Positions 1 through 9,201 of a stretch of DNA of 24,849 nt are shown piece after piece; position 1 is the stretch's first letter, and each line of letters starts with the position of its first letter. A program made the position numbers and the translations under genes. This DNA is from an uncultured Pseudomonadota bacterium (GTDB lineage: Bacteria > Pseudomonadota > Gammaproteobacteria > Burkholderiales > Usitatibacteraceae): assembly GCA_937898635.1 (NCBI GenBank), contig CALEJW010000163.1, positions 1 through 24,849 of the forward strand, written 5' to 3'. The notes under the pieces are model-generated. The model saw only the letters and a list, made by a program, of their open reading frames with translations. It had not been told where the DNA came from and did not search any database.

Positions 1-2312
1 TCGCGGTTGTAGCGCTTGCCGTGGCAGACGTCGCAGGTGACGTAGACGTCGGGCAGGAAGTGCATCTCCACCTTGATGAGGCCGTCGCCCTGGCAGGCCT
101 CGCAGCGCCCGCCCTTCACGTTGAACGAGAAGCGCCCGGGACCGTAGCCGCGCGCGCGCGATTCGGGCGTGCCCGCGAAGAGGTCCCGGATGGGCGTGAA
201 GAGGCCGGTGTAGGTGGCGGGATTGGAGCGCGGCGTGCGCCCGATCGGGCTCTGGTCGACGTTGATCACCTTGTCGAATGAGTCCAGGCCCTCGATCGCC
301 TCGTGCTCGGCGGGCTCCGTGGAGGCCCCGTAGAGGTGCCTCGCCGCGGACGCGTAGAGGGTGTCGTTGATGAGCGTCGACTTCCCGGAGCCGGACACGC
401 CCGTCACGCAGACGAAGAGCCCGACGGGGATGTCCACGGTGACGCCCTTCAGGTTGTTGCCGCGGGCGCCCTGGATGCGCAGGACGCGCTTCGCGTCGCG
501 CTTGCGTCGCCGCGCCGGCAGCGCGATCGCCCGCCTCCCGGAGAGGTACTGGCCCGTGAGGGAGGCGGGGTCCCGCTCGATCTCCGCGGGTGTTCCCTGC
601 GCGACGACCTCCCCCCCGTGCTCGCCCGCGCCGGGGCCCATGTCGACGACGTGGTCGGCGGCATGGATCGCCTCCTCGTCGTGCTCGACCACGATCACGG
701 AGTTGCCCAGGTCGCGCAGGCGCTTGAGCGTCTCGATGAGCCTCGCGTTGTCGCGCTGGTGCAGGCCGATGGAGGGCTCGTCGAGCACGTACATCACGCC
801 CGTGAGCCCCGAGCCGATCTGGCTCGCGAGGCGGATGCGCTGCGCCTCGCCGCCGGAGAGCGTGTCCGCGGAGCGCGTGAGCGACAGGTAGTCCAGGCCC
901 ACGTCGTTCAGGAACCGGATTCGGTTGGCGATCTCGCGCAGGATCTTCTCCGCGATCGCCTGCCGGTTGCCGGCGAGCGTGAGGGTGTCGAAGAAGGGCG
1001 CCGCGTCCTTCAGGGGCAGGGCGGAAACCTCCTGGATGGAGCGCCCCGCCACCCGGACGTGGCGTGCCTCCGTCCGAAGCCGCGCCCCGCCGCAGTCCGG
1101 GCAGGCGCGGTTGTTGAGGTACTTGGCGAGCTCCTCCTTCACCGCGGCGGAGTCCGTTTCGCGGAAGCGGCGCTCGAGGTTGGGGAGGATTCCCTCGAAG
1201 GCGTGCTCGCGCACCGCGGACTTCCCCCTCTCGCCGGGATAGCGGAAGGCGATGGTCTCCTCGCCCGAACCGTCGAGGACCACCGCCTGCGCCTTCGCGG
1301 GAAGGTCCTCGAAAGGCGTCTCGACGTCGAACCCGTAGTGCTGCGCGAGCGAGACCAGCATCGAGAAGTAGAACTGGTTGCGCCGGTCCCAGCCGCGGAT
1401 GGCGCCGCCCGCGAGCGACAGGTGCGGGAAGGCCACCACGCGCTTCGGGTCGAAGAAGGTCACCTGCCCCAGGCCGTCGCAGCGCGGGCAGGCGCCCATC
1501 GGGTTGTTGAAGGAGAAGAGGCGGGGCTCCAGCTCCGGCAGCGAGAAGCTGCACAGCGGGCAGGCGAACTTCGCGGAGAAGTTGTGCTCCCGGCCGGTGT
1601 CCATCTCCACGGCGATGGCGCGGCCCTCGGCGTGGCGCAGCGCCGTTTCGAAGGACTCCGCCAGGCGCTGCTTGGTGTCGGCCTGGACCTTGAGGCGGTC
1701 CACCACGATCTCGAGCGTGTGCTTGCGGTTGCGCTCGAGCCGCGGCAGGCGGTCGATCTCGTGGACCTCCCCGTTGATGCGCAGCCTCACGAAGCCCTGC
1801 GAGCGCAGCTCCTCGATGAGGTCCGCCTGCTCGCCCTTGCGCCCGGCGACCAGCGGGGCGAGCACCATGACGCGCGTGCCCTCCGGCAGCGCGAGCACGT
1901 GGTCGACCATCTGGGAGACGCTCTGCGCGGAGAGCGCGAGCGCGTGCTCCGGGCAGTGCGGCTCGCCGACGCGGGCGAAGAGGAGCCGCAGGTAGTCGTG
2001 GATCTCGGTCACCGTCCCGACCGTCGAGCGCGGGTTGTGCGAGGTGGCCTTCTGCTCGATGGAGATCGCGGGCGAGAGCCCCTCGATCAGGTCGACGTCC
2101 GGCTTCTCCATGAGCTGCAGGAACTGCCGGGCGTAGGCCGAGAGCGACTCCACGTAGCGCCGCTGGCCTTCGGCGTACAGGGTGTCGAACGCGAGCGAGG
2201 ATTTCCCCGACCCGGACAGGCCGGTGATCACCACGAGCCGGTCGCGCGGGATGTCGAGGTTGACGTTGCGCAGGTTGTGCGTGCGGGCGCCGCGGATTCG
2301 GATGTGGTCCAT
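1..2312 (-). CDS. uvrA: UvrABC system protein A, excinuclease ATPase subunit (3' end cut by window)
   Basis: UvrA is the damage-sensing dimeric ABC ATPase of nucleotide excision repair; it loads UvrB on lesions. The first 770 codons are present; the family is about 940 residues, so the C-terminal ATPase end lies beyond position 1. The start is the ATG at 2312-2310 (MDHIRIRGARTHNLRN), the canonical UvrA N-terminus. Visible motifs are the first Walker A GLSGSGKSS at residues 31-39, zinc module 1 with CPRC at 275-278, the ABC signature LSGGE at 485-489, the second Walker A GVSGSGKST with Lys644, and zinc module 2 with Cys737, Cys740, Cys760 and Cys763. The second signature and Walker B are off the window. 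The gene is divergent from the MFS gene at 2451. No frameshift is seen. I found no good LexA palindrome upstream, so SOS control is not supported here. Confidence 0.98.
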   Translation of the reverse strand, partial: MDHIRIRGARTHNLRNVNLDIPRDRLVVITGLSGSGKSSLAFDTLYAEGQRRYVESLSAYARQFLQLMEKPDVDLIEGLSPAISIEQKATSHNPRSTVGTVTEIHDYLRLLFARVGEPHCPEHALALSAQSVSQMVDHVLALPEGTRVMVLAPLVAGRKGEQADLIEELRSQGFVRLRINGEVHEIDRLPRLERNRKHTLEIVVDRLKVQADTKQRLAESFETALRHAEGRAIAVEMDTGREHNFSAKFACPLCSFSLPELEPRLFSFNNPMGACPRCDGLGQVTFFDPKRVVAFPHLSLAGGAIRGWDRRNQFYFSMLVSLAQHYGFDVETPFEDLPAKAQAVVLDGSGEETIAFRYPGERGKSAVREHAFEGILPNLERRFRETDSAAVKEELAKYLNNRACPDCGGARLRTEARHVRVAGRSIQEVSALPLKDAAPFFDTLTLAGNRQAIAEKILREIANRIRFLNDVGLDYLSLTRSADTLSGGEAQRIRLASQIGSGLTGVMYVLDEPSIGLHQRDNARLIETLKRLRDLGNSVIVVEHDEEAIHAADHVVDMGPGAGEHGGEVVAQGTPAEIERDPASLTGQYLSGRRAIALPARRRKRDAKRVLRIQGARGNNLKGVTVDIPVGLFVCVTGVSGSGKSTLINDTLYASAARHLYGASTEPAEHEAIEGLDSFDKVINVDQSPIGRTPRSNPATYTGLFTPIRDLFAGTPESRARGYGPGRFSFNVKGGRCEACQGDGLIKVEMHFLPDVYVTCDVCHGKRYNR

Positions 2313-2386
2313 GCCCGGAAAGGGGGATCGTGTCCTGGATAGGCCTCTGGCGCCCCCCGCCCCGTGCGCGGGCGGGAATGGCAATC

Positions 2387-2396
2387 TGCTAATATA
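2387..2396. promoter_or_regulatory. Overlapping divergent -10 elements between uvrA and the MFS gene
   Basis: The 138-bp gap between uvrA and the MFS gene is GC-rich except for an AT patch. On the plus strand TGCTAATAT (2387-2395) reads as an extended -10, placing a start near 2402 for the MFS gene. On the minus strand TATATT (2396-2391) with TTCGAA 18 bp upstream reads as a promoter for uvrA. The two -10 boxes share five bases, so polymerases could not occupy both. This is pattern matching by eye, without transcript data. Confidence 0.4.
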
Positions 2397-2450
2397 CCTG
2401 AGCGTCCTTTTCGGTTCGAATCCCCCCAAGTGGCCCCTTCTCCGGCCCGC

Positions 2451-3662
2451 ATGAGCGCCCGGGAGCTCCGGGCGAGCCTTTCGCTCGCCTCGATCTTCGG
2501 GCTGCGGCTCTTCGGGATGTTCATCATCCTCCCCGTCTTCGCGCTCTACGCCGAGCGACTGCCGGGCTGGAACCTCACGCTCGTGGGCATCGCGCTCGGG
2601 GCCTACGGGCTCACGCAGGCCGTGCTCCAGGCCCCTTTCGGCTGGGCCTCGGACCGGTTGGGGCGAAAGCCCGTGATGGCCGCCGGGCTCGCCATCTTCG
2701 CGCTGGGAAGCCTCCTCTGCGCGCTCGCCCAGACCCCCTGGATGGTGATCCTTGGACGCATCGTGCAGGGAGCGGGCGCGATCTCGGGCGTCGCCCTCGC
2801 GATGGCCGCCGACCTCACCCGGCCCAGCCAGCGGACGAAGGCGATGGCGATCATCGGGGGGACCATCGGCGTCTCCTTCGCCCTGTCCTTCGTCGCCGCG
2901 CCGTTCCTGCAGCGCGCGATCGGCGTGCCGGGCATCTTCGCGATGACGGGCATGCTCGCCCTGGGAGCGCTGGCGGTCGTGGCCTGGGTCGTCCCCGCGC
3001 CGTCCGCCCGCCGGCGCGACGAGCCCCGGGTGGGCTTCGTCGAGGTGTTGCGCGACCCCGAGCTCCTGCGGCTCAACGCCGGGATCTTCGGGCTTCACGC
3101 GATCCTCATGGCGCTCTTCGTGGTGGTGCCCCTCGCCCTGGTCCGCTCGGGCCTGCCCGCGGGATCGCACTGGGGCCTGTACCTCTTCGCGGTGGGCGCG
3201 GGATTCGTGATCATGCTTCCGTTCGTCGCGGTCCGCGCGCTGGCGCGTCACGAGCGCGCCGTCTTCCTCGGGGCCATCGCGCTCCTCGTGGCGGCGCTCG
3301 TGGTGCTCGCGGCGGCGGCGGACCGCCTGTGGCCGCTCGCCGCGGGCCTTGTCATCTTCTTCACCGCCTTCAACGTTCTAGAGGCGAAGCTGCCGGCGCT
3401 CGTCTCGCGGGCGGCGCCGCCCTCGGCCAAGGGAGCCGCCTCGGGCGTCTATTCGAGCGTGCAGTTCCTCGGCACCTTCGTCGGCGGCGCGGCCGGCGGC
3501 GCGCTCGCCCAGCACTTCGGCCCGGTGGCGGTCCTTTCCGTCTGCGGGGCCGTCGCGATCGCCTGGCTGGTGGTCGCGTGGCCGATGGGCGAGCCGGCCG
3601 CCCGGGAGCCCGATCCGCAAGAGCCGCACGAGCCGCACGAGCCGCAAGCCACCAACCCCTGA
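2451..3662 (+). CDS. MFS transporter, YajR-like, without the C-terminal YAM domain
   Basis: A 403-residue, 12-helix major facilitator protein of the inner membrane, probably a proton-driven exporter; the substrate is unknown. The N-terminal half closely resembles E. coli YajR: FGLRLFGMFIILPVFALYAE in helix 1, motif A GWASDRLGRKPV at residues 64-75, then GRIVQGAGAISG and a conserved WVVP at the end of the first half. YajR ends in a soluble ferredoxin-like YAM domain; here the protein stops soon after helix 12 with a charged tail built on EPHEPHEPQ. I chose the ATG at 2451 because upstream ATG 2364 would precede the predicted promoter and add an unrelated N-terminus; no clear Shine-Dalgarno is seen. 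The uvrA | MFS - ssb neighbourhood is common in betaproteobacteria. Confidence 0.88.
   Translation: MSARELRASLSLASIFGLRLFGMFIILPVFALYAERLPGWNLTLVGIALGAYGLTQAVLQAPFGWASDRLGRKPVMAAGLAIFALGSLLCALAQTPWMVILGRIVQGAGAISGVALAMAADLTRPSQRTKAMAIIGGTIGVSFALSFVAAPFLQRAIGVPGIFAMTGMLALGALAVVAWVVPAPSARRRDEPRVGFVEVLRDPELLRLNAGIFGLHAILMALFVVVPLALVRSGLPAGSHWGLYLFAVGAGFVIMLPFVAVRALARHERAVFLGAIALLVAALVVLAAAADRLWPLAAGLVIFFTAFNVLEAKLPALVSRAAPPSAKGAASGVYSSVQFLGTFVGGAAGGALAQHFGPVAVLSVCGAVAIAWLVVAWPMGEPAAREPDPQEPHEPHEPQATNP
3621..3647 (+). repeat. Three-copy 9-bp tandem repeat in the MFS C-terminal tail
   Basis: GAGCCGCAC, GAGCCGCAC, GAGCCGCAA in direct succession encode EPH-EPH-EPQ at the end of the transporter. The repeat is in frame, so copy-number change would lengthen the tail by three residues without breaking the gene. 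Confidence 0.8.
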
Positions 3663-3677
3663 CCTCGGGAGAAAACC

Positions 3678-4145
3678 ATGGCATCCGTCAACAAAGTCAT
3701 CCTCATCGGCAACCTCGGCCGCGATCCCGAGACGCGCTACATGCCCGACGGCGGCGCCGTCACCAACGTGTCGATCGCGACGACCGAGACCTGGAAGGAC
3801 AAGGCCGGCGAGAAGCAGGAGAAGACGGAATGGCACCGCGTCGCCTTCTTCGGCAAGCTCGCGGAGATCGCGGGCGAGTACCTCAAGAAGGGCAGCCAGG
3901 TCTACGTCGAGGGCCGCCTGCAGACCCGCAAGTGGCAGGACAAGGAGGGCCAGGACAAGTACTCCACCGAGATCGTGGCCGACCGCATGCAGATGCTCGG
4001 TTCGCGCCAGGGCATGGGCGGGGGCGGCGGCGATCGCGAGTCGGGCGGCGAGCGCGAGGGCGCCACCCGCGCCGCCGCGAAACCGGCCGCGGCCAAGCCG
4101 GCGGGCTCCAAGTTCGACGACTTCGAGGACGACATTCCCTTCTAG
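3678..4145 (+). CDS. ssb: Single-stranded DNA-binding protein
   Basis: SSB coats single-stranded DNA in replication, repair and recombination and recruits partners through its C-terminal tip. The 155-residue product has the OB fold at residues 1-110 (ASVNKVILIGNLGRDPETRY at the start, then TEWHRVAFFGKLAEIAGEYL and GSQVYVEGRLQTRKWQD), a disordered Gly/Ala/Lys-rich linker from about 112 to 144, and the acidic partner-binding tip DDFEDDIPF. ATG 3678 has a good Shine-Dalgarno (GGGAGA, 3666-3671). It follows the MFS gene by 15 bp and is probably co-transcribed with it. Length and motifs are normal for proteobacterial SSB. Confidence 0.98.
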   Translation: MASVNKVILIGNLGRDPETRYMPDGGAVTNVSIATTETWKDKAGEKQEKTEWHRVAFFGKLAEIAGEYLKKGSQVYVEGRLQTRKWQDKEGQDKYSTEIVADRMQMLGSRQGMGGGGGDRESGGEREGATRAAAKPAAAKPAGSKFDDFEDDIPF

Positions 4146-4154
4146 GACTGCCTG

Positions 4155-4160
4155 TAAAAT
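4155..4160 (+). promoter_or_regulatory. Possible -10 box for htpX
   Basis: TAAAAT in the 45-bp ssb-htpX gap, in the context CTGTAAAATAGGCGCC, resembles the -10 plus GC-rich discriminator seen elsewhere in this window. No convincing -35 box is present. A start near 4167 would leave a 24-nt leader. Confidence 0.35.
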
Positions 4161-4190
4161 AGGCGCCCCGACTTCTCCGACCCGGATTCC

Positions 4191-5060
4191 ATGAAACGCA
4201 TCGTGCTCTTCCTCGCCACCAACGTGGCGGTGCTGGTGGTCCTCTCGATCGTGCTGCGCGTGCTGGGCGTGGATCGCTTCCTCGCCGCCGAGGGTCTCAA
4301 CGTCGGGATGCTCGTCGTCTTCTCGGCGGTGGTGGGCTTCACCGGCTCGATCATCTCGCTCCTCATGTCCAAGCCGATGGCCAAGTGGTCCACCGGCGCG
4401 CACGTGATCGAGACGCCGCAGGGCCCGGACGAGCAGTGGCTGGTGGGCGCCGTGCGCCGGCTCTCGGAAAAGGCCGGCGTCGGCATGCCCGAGGTCGCGA
4501 TCTACGAGGGCGAGCCCAACGCGTTCGCGACGGGCGCCTTTCGCGATTCCGCGCTCGTCGCCGTCTCCACCGGGCTCCTGCAGTCCATGACCCGCGAGGA
4601 GGTCGAGGCCGTGCTCGCCCACGAGGTCGCGCACGTCGCCAACGGCGACATGGTCACGCTCACGCTCATCCAGGGCGTGGTGAACACCTTCGTCGTCTTC
4701 CTCTCGCGCGTCGTGGGCTACGCGGTCGACCGGGCGATATTCAAGACCGAGCGGGGCGTCGGCCCCGGCTACTTCATCACCGTGATCGTGTGCCAGATCG
4801 TGTTCGGGATCCTCGCCTCGATCATCGTCGCGTGGTTCTCGCGCCAGCGCGAATTCCGCGCCGACGCCGGGGCGGCGCGGTTCATGGGCACGCCGCGCCC
4901 GATGGTCTCGGCCCTGCGCCGCCTGGGCGGGCTGGAGCCCGGGGAACTCCCCAAGGCCTTCCAGTCCTCGGGCATCTCCGACCGCCCCGGCTTCATGGCC
5001 CTCTTCTCCACCCACCCGCCCATCGAGGCGCGGATCGCCGCGCTCGAGTCGAGGAGTTGA
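4191..5060 (+). CDS. htpX: Protease HtpX, membrane zinc metallopeptidase (M48B)
   Basis: HtpX is an inner-membrane zinc protease that degrades misfolded or damaged membrane proteins. At 289 residues it matches the family length. Two N-terminal membrane segments (about residues 4-27 and 35-60) precede the catalytic domain. The HEVAH motif supplies ligands His144 and His148 and catalytic Glu145; the third ligand is Glu221 in REFRADAG. Two further hydrophobic stretches (about 165-182 and 190-215) lie between them, as in E. coli HtpX. ATG 4191 gives the usual start MKRIVLFLATNVAV; the Shine-Dalgarno is weak. The stop overlaps the TTG start of the next gene, implying translational coupling with that transporter. 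Confidence 0.97.
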   Translation: MKRIVLFLATNVAVLVVLSIVLRVLGVDRFLAAEGLNVGMLVVFSAVVGFTGSIISLLMSKPMAKWSTGAHVIETPQGPDEQWLVGAVRRLSEKAGVGMPEVAIYEGEPNAFATGAFRDSALVAVSTGLLQSMTREEVEAVLAHEVAHVANGDMVTLTLIQGVVNTFVVFLSRVVGYAVDRAIFKTERGVGPGYFITVIVCQIVFGILASIIVAWFSRQREFRADAGAARFMGTPRPMVSALRRLGGLEPGELPKAFQSSGISDRPGFMALFSTHPPIEARIAALESRS

Positions 5061-6220
5061 CCGCGACAGGTGCCCCGGAGGGCCGGCCCGTCCGGCTCGC
5101 CCTCCTCGTGGCGCTCACGGTCTTCGCGCACGCGGCGTTCAACGGCAGCCGCTTCACCGTCTCGCTCTACGCGCTGAGCCTCAAGTCGAGCCCGCTCACC
5201 GTGGGCGCGCTCGTGTCCCTCTATTCGCTGTTGCCGATGCTCGTGTCGGTGAGCGCCGGCCGGATGATCGACCGGGTCGGCACCGCGAGGCCGCTCCTGT
5301 GGTCGTCGGTGGTCATCGCCTGCGGCGTCGGCCTGCCGGCGCTGGCGCCCGGCCTGCCCGCGCTCTACGCCGCCTGCACGGTGATCGGGCTCGCGTTCAT
5401 GGTCTTCCACATCGCCGTCCAGAACGCCGTGGGGGCGTTGAGCGCCCCGGCGGACCGCGCCGTCAACTTCAGCTGGCTCGCCCTCGGCTTCTCGATCTCC
5501 GGCGTCCTCGGCCCGACCGTCGCGGGACTCGCCATCGACAACGCCGGCCACCGCGTCACCTTCGCGCTGCTCGCGCTCTTCGGGATCGTTCCCGCGCTCG
5601 TCCTCGGGCTGCGCAAGCCGCGCCTGCCGCAGGCGGCCGCCGGTGCCGCTCCCGGCGCAGGCCTGAAGGACCTGCTCGGCTCCCGCGAGCTGCGGCACGT
5701 CTTCCTGGTGACCGGCCTCCTCGCGATGGCCTGGGACCTCTTCTACTTCGCGGTTCCCATCTACGGCACCGCGATCGGGCTCTCGGCCACGACGATCGGC
5801 GGAGTGCTCGGTTCCTTCGCGCTCGCCACCTTCGTGGTGCGGCTGGTGCTTCCGTGGTTCGCGCGCCGCCTGCCCGAATGGCGGATGGTGAGCGCGACGC
5901 TCCTCATCGCGGGCGCCGGCTACGCGCTCTTTCCCCTGGTGCGCACGGTGCCCCTCATCGCGGCGATCGCCTTCCTCCTCGGCCTCGGCCTGGGCGCCTC
6001 GCAGCCGAGCCTCATGTCCCTCATCCAGCAGCTCACGCCGCAGGGACGCCTGGGCGAGGCGATCGGCGTGCGCACGACGGTGATGAACATGAGCCACACG
6101 TTCCTGCCGCTCTTCTTCGGCGGCATCGGCGCGGCGCTGGGAATGGGGCCCGTCTTCTGGGCGATGGCGATCTGCCTGGGTACGGCCGGCCTTTTCACGC
6201 GCGGGCGCCTGCGCGGATGA
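5057..6220 (+). CDS. MFS transporter overlapping htpX
   Basis: A 387-residue major facilitator protein with about 12 membrane segments. Recognisable elements are SRFTVSLYAL in helix 1, a motif A variant GRMIDRVGTARPL in the loop between helices 2 and 3, and a second half beginning after a short linker at about residue 200 (LRHVFLVTGLLAMAWDLFYF). The substrate cannot be deduced. The start is uncertain: TTG 5057 forms a TTGA overlap with the htpX stop and keeps the whole first helix, while GTG 5108 would trim it. I prefer TTG 5057. It probably depends on htpX translation. It is not closely similar to the YajR-like MFS gene upstream, so the two are not a recent duplication. Confidence 0.85.
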   Translation: MTATGAPEGRPVRLALLVALTVFAHAAFNGSRFTVSLYALSLKSSPLTVGALVSLYSLLPMLVSVSAGRMIDRVGTARPLLWSSVVIACGVGLPALAPGLPALYAACTVIGLAFMVFHIAVQNAVGALSAPADRAVNFSWLALGFSISGVLGPTVAGLAIDNAGHRVTFALLALFGIVPALVLGLRKPRLPQAAAGAAPGAGLKDLLGSRELRHVFLVTGLLAMAWDLFYFAVPIYGTAIGLSATTIGGVLGSFALATFVVRLVLPWFARRLPEWRMVSATLLIAGAGYALFPLVRTVPLIAAIAFLLGLGLGASQPSLMSLIQQLTPQGRLGEAIGVRTTVMNMSHTFLPLFFGGIGAALGMGPVFWAMAICLGTAGLFTRGRLRG

Positions 6221-6261
6221 GTTCCGGCAGGCCATTCCCGCTGTTGCGCCAAGTGCTTGTG

Positions 6262-6268
6262 TTAAAAT
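6262..6268 (+). promoter_or_regulatory. Possible -10 box for the FmdB-DUF502 genes
   Basis: TTAAAAT within TTGTGTTAAAATGACA is the only AT-rich patch in the 76-bp gap and sits about 28 bp before the FmdB start, leaving a leader near 22 nt. The -35 region is weak (TTGCGC at 6244 is too close). Confidence 0.4.
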
Positions 6269-6296
6269 GACATTTTTTCGCGATTCCGAGGCGAGC

Positions 6297-6596
6297 ATGC
6301 CGATTTACGAATACCGCTGCGCGAACTGCGGTCACCAGCAGGAGTTCCTGCAGAAGGTGAGCGACGCGCCGCACACGCGCTGCACGCAATGCGGGCAGGA
6401 GACGTTCTCGAAGATGGTCACCGCGGCCGGCTTCCAGCTGAAGGGCAGCGGCTGGTACGCGACCGACTTCAAGTCCGGCGGCGCCAAGCCCGCGGCGAAG
6501 GCCGAGGCGAAGACCGAGGCGGCCACGGAGAAGAAGGACGGCGGCGCGGGTCCCGCGCCGGCCTGCGGCTCGGGCGCCTGCCCGGCCTGCCGTTAG
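6297..6596 (+). CDS. FmdB-family zinc ribbon protein
   Basis: A 99-residue protein with the N-terminal FmdB/CxxC_CxxC_SSSS zinc ribbon: MPIYEYRCANCG opens the family, and the four likely zinc ligands are Cys8, Cys11, Cys29 and Cys32. A conserved FQLKGSGWYATDF segment follows, then an Ala/Lys/Glu-rich low-complexity stretch. The role of this family is not settled; regulatory or RNA-related roles have been proposed. The C-terminus carries three more cysteines (Cys90, Cys95, Cys98 in ACGSGACPACR), a tail common in betaproteobacterial members. ATG 6297 is preferred over ATG 6267 because the family starts with MPIYEY and GAGGCGAG lies just upstream. It precedes a DUF502 gene and aspS, a conserved order. 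Confidence 0.93.
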   Translation: MPIYEYRCANCGHQQEFLQKVSDAPHTRCTQCGQETFSKMVTAAGFQLKGSGWYATDFKSGGAKPAAKAEAKTEAATEKKDGGAGPAPACGSGACPACR

Positions 6597-6641
6597 GCGG
6601 GCCGGAGTGCCGTCCGTCCGGGAAGGACGCGCGCGCGCGTG

Positions 6642-7307
6642 ATGGCCACGCTCCGGCGCTACCTCATCGCGGGCCTGCTGGTCTGGATCCCGCTCGCGAT
6701 CACGCTGTGGGTGGTCTCGCTGCTGGTCGACCTCATGGACCAGTCGCTGCTCATCGTGCCCGCGCGCTACCGCAGCGACGCGCTCCTCGGGTTCCACCTG
6801 CCCGGGCTCGGCGCCGTGCTCACGCTCGCCATCCTGCTGCTCACGGGCGCGATCGCCGCCAACTTCCTCGGCAAGCGCCTGCTCCTCGTCTGGGAATCGA
6901 TCCTCGGGCGCATTCCGATCGTGCGCTCGATCTACGGCGGCGTGAAGCAGATCAGCGACACGCTCTTCTCGCCCGACGGGAACGCGTTCCGGCGCGCGGT
7001 CCTGGTCCGCTATCCCCACGCGGGCGCCTGGACGGTCGCGCTCGTCACGGGCGCCCCCGAGCACGAGGTGACGGACCACCTCGGCCACGAGCAGCTCTCG
7101 GTGTTCGTGCCCACGACGCCGAACATCACCGCCGGATTCTTCCTCATCGTGCCGCGGACAGACACGATCGCGCTGCAGATGAGCGTCGACCAGGCGCTCA
7201 AGTACATCATCTCCATGGGCGTGGCGGAACCCCCGCGCGCCCTCGCCCGGCCCGAGAGACCCGACTCCGGGACCGACCCCAATCGGGTGCCGCCGCCGAG
7301 AACGTAG
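6642..7307 (+). CDS. DUF502 family membrane protein
   Basis: A 221-residue DUF502 protein with two N-terminal membrane helices (about residues 7-30 and 50-75), then a conserved soluble region: GKRLLLVWESILGRIPIVRSIYGGVKQ, split here at the I-V-R, followed by PHAGAWTVALVTG and VPTTPNITAGFFLIVP motifs. No biochemical function is established. The C-terminus is a short Pro/Arg-rich tail. The start may be ATG 6642 or the adjacent GTG 6639; GGAAGGA at 6621-6627 is the likely Shine-Dalgarno and is slightly far from both. Its place between FmdB and aspS is conserved in betaproteobacteria, but I see no functional link to aspartyl-tRNA synthesis. Confidence 0.92.
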   Translation: MATLRRYLIAGLLVWIPLAITLWVVSLLVDLMDQSLLIVPARYRSDALLGFHLPGLGAVLTLAILLLTGAIAANFLGKRLLLVWESILGRIPIVRSIYGGVKQISDTLFSPDGNAFRRAVLVRYPHAGAWTVALVTGAPEHEVTDHLGHEQLSVFVPTTPNITAGFFLIVPRTDTIALQMSVDQALKYIISMGVAEPPRALARPERPDSGTDPNRVPPPRT

Positions 7308-7333
7308 GCGGCGGCCCGCGGCGAACGCCCGGC

Positions 7334-7409
7334 GTCCCGTGGCGTAGACGAAAGGCCTCCCGGGCGAATGCCGGGAGCGAAGAGACGAATCGTCCCGCCA
7401 CGCGGGACC
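7334..7409 (+). other. Structured leader upstream of aspS (nested inverted repeats)
   Basis: The 112-bp DUF502-aspS gap holds stacked inverted repeats. CTCCCGG (7357-7363) pairs with CCGGGAG (7371-7377) around a 7-nt loop. GTCCCGC (7392-7398) pairs perfectly with GCGGGAC (7402-7408) around a 3-nt loop. In competition, GTCCCGTGGCG (7334-7344) can pair with CGCCACGCGGGAC (7397-7409) with one 2-nt bulge, enclosing the first hairpin and breaking the second. No U-tract follows, so it is not a standard terminator. The aspS Shine-Dalgarno-like AGAGAG (7411-7416) lies right after the last stem. Confidence 0.5.
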
Positions 7410-7419
7410 CAGAGAGAAC

Positions 7420-9197
<1,778 letters not shown>

Positions 9198-9201
<4 letters not shown>

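Noticed and set aside
303..2342. Long plus-strand open frame opposite uvrA
   Set aside because: It is an antisense shadow in GC-rich DNA; the minus strand encodes an unmistakable UvrA.
2381..2400. Possible LexA (SOS) box upstream of uvrA
   Set aside because: CTG followed by ten bases ends in CTG instead of the inverted CAG, so the required palindrome is absent.
7357..7408. REP-type dispersed repeat upstream of aspS
   Set aside because: No second copy was seen in this window; it remains possible genome-wide and is listed as a test, not a call.
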